This document shows positions 61,624 through 64,000 of a stretch of DNA of 64,000 nucleotides, one piece after another; position 1 is the stretch's first letter; every line of letters begins with the position of its first letter. Under the pieces are notes generated by a model that saw only the letters and a program-made list of their open reading frames with translations, was not told the DNA's origin and searched no databases. Origin of the DNA: Rhizobium sp. SSA_523 (GTDB lineage Bacteria; Pseudomonadota; Alphaproteobacteria; Rhizobiales; Rhizobiaceae); NCBI RefSeq assembly GCF_030435705.1, contig NZ_CP129382.1, positions 1,922,001-1,986,000 of the forward strand. Direction: 5' to 3'. The position numbers were made by a program, and so were the translations under genes.

Positions 61624-63314
61624 GGCGCAGGTCCTTGCGGAAAGACGGACTGGATATAGGCCGCGGGATTGACCAGGCCTTCGGCAGCGCTTTGCGACAG
61701 GCTGAGCGGCAGCTCCGGAAACAGGCCGAACACGGTGATGATGGCGATCAGGGCAAAGAGCGGCCAGGTCTCGGCGGGCGTGCTGCGCAGGGCAGCGGCC
61801 GGTGCCGCGGCGGCGTCCCCGCCAAGCTGTGACCGGACCTGCGCCCGCGCCTCTGGCTGTGCCACCGCCTCTGGCTGTGTCATCGCCGCTGGCTGTGTCA
61901 TCGCCCCTGGCTGTGTCATCGCCCCTGGCTGTGCCAGTGGCAGGGCCTGCGCCGGACGCCAATAGGCAAACAGGAAGACCCGGGCGAGCGCGATGGTCGT
62001 CAGGAAGCCGGAGAGCAGGATGGCGGCCGCCAGCCACCAGGCGCCGATATCGAGCGAGGCCTTGACCAGCATGATCTTCGGCCACAGCCCAGAAAAGGGT
62101 GGCAGGCCGGAGACAGCCAGGAAAAGCGCCAGCGAGGCGAAGGCAAAGCCGGGCGCCAGCCGGTAGATCCCGCCGCCCTTGGTCAGGCTGACACTGCCGG
62201 AAATGGCGGCGGCGCGACCAAAGACGAGATAGAGCGCCGTCATCGCCAGAATGGAATGGAGCGCGTAGAGCAGAGCGCCGGTCAGGCCCGCCACCGTTCC
62301 GACGGCGATGCCGGCCAGCATGTTGCCGATGCCGACGATCACCGCATAGCCGGCCACACGGCGGATATCGTCCTGCGCCAGCATGCCAAGCGCCGCGATG
62401 ATGAGAGTCAGCGCCGCCAGCACGCCGATCAGCAGGCTCAATTCCTCGCGCTGCAGCGGAAACAGCATCACCATGACCCGCATCAGGGCATAGATGCCGA
62501 CCTTGGTCAGCAGCCCGCCGAACAGGGCGGAGACCGTGATCCGCGGCGTGTGATAGGAGGCCGGCAGCCAGAAATTGACCGGAAAGGATGCAGCCTTCAT
62601 CGCAAAGGCCAGCACGAACAGCGCCGAAAGCGTCATCAGCGGCGCGCCTTCGATCTCGCGGGCCCGCAGCGCGATATCCGCCATGTTGAGCGTGCCGAAC
62701 ACGCCGTAGAGATAGCCGACGGCGATCAGGAACAGGGTGGTGCCGATGAGGTTCAGGATCGCATATTTCAGCGCGCCGTCGATCTGCTCCCGCTCCGAGC
62801 CCAGCACCAGCAGGCCGAAGGAGGAAATCAGCAGCACTTCGAACCAGACATAGAGGTTGAAGATATCGCCGGTCAGGAAGGCGCCCGAGACACCGGCCAT
62901 CAGCAGCATCAGGAACGGAAAGAAGCCGTAGCGCCGGCCGCTGGCATTGATGTCCTTCAAGGCGCCTATGCCGGCGGCAAGCGCCACCAGCCCGGCCGCA
63001 AAGCACATCAGCGCGCCGAACAGGTCGACGGTGAAGGCAATGCCGAAAGGTGGCAGCCAGCGCCCCATGGTCATCGTCACCGGCCCGCCGGCAACGACCT
63101 TCACGAGCAGGGCGAAATCGACGAGCAGGAGGAGCACGAGCGCGGGGATCGCGATCCAGCCATGCAGGTGGATGCGATGGCGCACGGTCATCAGGACCGC
63201 ACCGGCGCAGATCATCAGCGCCGGCGGCAGGATGACGAGCCAGTCGCCGAGGGTGGACGGCGCCATGACGAAGGCGGCGGAGAGATCAACAGGGATCGAG
63301 GACGGTGCGGCCAT
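61620..63314 (-). CDS. phaD: multisubunit cation/H+ antiporter subunit D
   Basis: 564 residues, about 14 helices, homologous to the NuoL/M/N proton pumps of complex I. The family core LVLGSEREQIDGALKYAILN, the lysine-bearing helices AFAMKAASFPVNFWLPASYH and LFGGLLTKVGIYALMRVMVM are intact. Unusual feature: a hydrophilic insertion (~residues 458-487) of hexapeptide repeats (AMTQPG type) between the last helices, encoded by an 18-bp tandem repeat at 61853-61942. It precedes subunit E with ATGA overlap. Confidence 0.93.
   Translation of the reverse strand: MAAPSSIPVDLSAAFVMAPSTLGDWLVILPPALMICAGAVLMTVRHRIHLHGWIAIPALVLLLLVDFALLVKVVAGGPVTMTMGRWLPPFGIAFTVDLFGALMCFAAGLVALAAGIGALKDINASGRRYGFFPFLMLLMAGVSGAFLTGDIFNLYVWFEVLLISSFGLLVLGSEREQIDGALKYAILNLIGTTLFLIAVGYLYGVFGTLNMADIALRAREIEGAPLMTLSALFVLAFAMKAASFPVNFWLPASYHTPRITVSALFGGLLTKVGIYALMRVMVMLFPLQREELSLLIGVLAALTLIIAALGMLAQDDIRRVAGYAVIVGIGNMLAGIAVGTVAGLTGALLYALHSILAMTALYLVFGRAAAISGSVSLTKGGGIYRLAPGFAFASLALFLAVSGLPPFSGLWPKIMLVKASLDIGAWWLAAAILLSGFLTTIALARVFLFAYWRPAQALPLAQPGAMTQPGAMTQPAAMTQPEAVAQPEARAQVRSQLGGDAAAAPAAALRSTPAETWPLFALIAIITVFGLFPELPLSLSQSAAEGLVNPAAYIQSVFPQGPAP
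61853..61942. repeat. 18-bp tandem repeat inside phaD, five units
   Basis: Units at 61853, 61871, 61889, 61907 and 61925; core CTGGCTGTGTCATCGCCC. The middle three are nearly identical. In frame, so copy-number change would lengthen or shorten the protein by six residues per unit. Confidence 0.95.
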
Positions 63315-63328
63315 GATGTCTCGTCTTC

Positions 63329-63706
63329 TCAGTAGCCGCCGGGCGGCAAGGGATCATTCTTCGGCTCCGCCAGACGCATTTCGTCGGTATCGTCGGTGCC
63401 CAGTTCCTGGAAGGCGCGATAGGTGAGCACCAGAAGGAAGGCGAAGAATGAAAAGGAAATCACGATGGCGGTCAGGATCAGCGCCTGCGGCAGCGGATTG
63501 GCGGCGCCCGAAGGCAGCGTCGTCATGCTGGCGCCGATGATCGGCGGCACTTCCCGCGTCAGCCGGCCGGCGGTGAAGATCAGCAGATTGACGGCATTGC
63601 CGAGGATGACGATGCCGAGCAGCATACGCACCGTATGGCGGGACAGGATCAGATAGACGGCGGCAGCGAAGAAGGCGCCGACCAGAAGGGCGAGGATCGT
63701 TTCCAT
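63329..63706 (-). CDS. phaC: multisubunit cation/H+ antiporter subunit C
   Basis: 125 residues, NuoK-like with three helices: ILALLVGAFFAAAVYLILSR, MLLGIVILGNAVNLLIFTAG and ALILTAIVISFSFFAFLLVL. The conserved acidic/polar positions of MnhC are retained. The start overlaps the stop of PhaAB (ATG within TGATG). Followed by subunit D after 14 bp. Confidence 0.92.
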   Translation of the reverse strand: METILALLVGAFFAAAVYLILSRHTVRMLLGIVILGNAVNLLIFTAGRLTREVPPIIGASMTTLPSGAANPLPQALILTAIVISFSFFAFLLVLTYRAFQELGTDDTDEMRLAEPKNDPLPPGGY

Positions 63707-64000
63707 CAGTCGTCATCCCTTTCTTCCAGCGCCAGCGCAATCGAGGTGATGGAGCCGACGACGACGAGATAGACGCCGACATCGAAGGACATCACCGTCG
63801 CCAGCGGCACTTCCACCCCGAAGACGGCAGGGTAGATCCAGAGGCCGGTCATGAAGGGCACGCCGAACAGGACCGAGATCATGCCGGACAGCGCCGCAAG
63901 CAGAAGGCCGGCGCCGGCAATCGACATGGGATGGAAGACGATCGCCCGCCGCACCGCCGCCACGCCATAGGCAATGCCGTAGATGGCGAAGGCCGAGGCG
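63706..64000 (-). CDS. phaAB: multisubunit cation/H+ antiporter subunit A/B, C-terminal end only
   Basis: The frame is open to the right edge, so only about 97 C-terminal residues are seen. They correspond to the MnhB-like domain: GLLLAALSGMISVLFGVPFM, PAVFGVEVPLATVMSFDVGV and YLVVVGSITSIALALEERDD. In rhizobia subunits A and B are fused (PhaAB), which is likely but cannot be proved here because the rest lies outside the window. Confidence 0.88.
   Translation of the reverse strand, partial: ASAFAIYGIAYGVAAVRRAIVFHPMSIAGAGLLLAALSGMISVLFGVPFMTGLWIYPAVFGVEVPLATVMSFDVGVYLVVVGSITSIALALEERDDD

Overview
The window is a 64 kb piece of an alphaproteobacterial chromosome, almost certainly from the Rhizobiaceae (Rhizobium/Agrobacterium-like). 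It is GC-rich. The evidence is the mix of order-specific genes: RcdA, GapR (DUF2312), a MucR/Ros regulator, an Omp10-type lipoprotein, homospermidine synthase, a Pha-type multisubunit antiporter, and the class I fba / pgk / gap / tkt cluster. Species cannot be named from this sequence alone. No tRNA, rRNA, CRISPR array, prophage or intact insertion sequence was recognised. Nearly all of it is ordinary core chromosome.

Layout. 1-10.3 kb: a partial secreted protein, an MFS transporter and a small membrane protein, then on the minus strand tkt, gap, a K+/H+ antiporter, pgk and class I fba. fba and the small membrane gene converge on two inverted arrays of a 7-bp repeat. 10.7-18.3 kb: a DUF4164 gene, zapA and a probable 6S RNA. 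These are separated from the usual partner gene, 5-formyltetrahydrofolate cyclo-ligase, by a sensor kinase, a response regulator, a regulator-kinase fusion and a CNNM/CorC membrane protein. A YmdB-like phosphoesterase and a DUF1192 gene follow. 18.3-25 kb: two perfect TTAA-N7-TTAA (CtrA-type) boxes flanking a possible ~100-nt small RNA, then rcdA, a D,D-carboxypeptidase, rpmE, an ABC exporter and a chemoreceptor. 25-34 kb: an FAD dehydrogenase, a MotA/TolQ-like and MotB/OmpA-like pair, an inositol-phosphatase family protein, a Sel1-repeat protein, a ThiE-like protein, a TauE/SafE permease and an ArsR regulator. 34-39.6 kb: two DUF465 genes, purEK, rpmJ, a TPR protein, an alpha/beta hydrolase and a PNPOx-fold protein. 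39.8-44 kb: pyk, DUF1036, N-formylglutamate amidohydrolase, DUF1244, gapR and a gene-poor stretch with a RIME-like repeat. 44-57.7 kb: an M15-type DUF882 protein, a sigma-54-type response regulator, oligoendopeptidase F, a PabC-like / DUF3445 pair, homospermidine synthase, omp10, a LysM-tailed 5'-nucleotidase and hemH. 57.8-64 kb: DUF6456, a stand-alone DnaA domain IV protein, mucR, and the pha antiporter operon running off the right edge.

How the genes relate. The glycolytic/gluconeogenic enzymes (fba, pgk, gap, tkt, pyk) are spread over two loci. Both loci carry AATCG-cored palindromes, so a common LacI-family regulator is possible. A cell-cycle theme recurs: zapA, rcdA behind CtrA boxes, gapR and a DnaA-IV-like protein. 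In-frame low-complexity repeats are frequent (phaD, the PabC-like gene, the 5'-nucleotidase, the TPR gene, nhaP2).

Most worth following up: the CtrA-box/sRNA/rcdA intergenic region, the heptamer arrays, the MotA/OmpA pair of unknown role, and a gene whose start codon lies inside the preceding terminator. Nothing here can be claimed as a proven new system from sequence alone.
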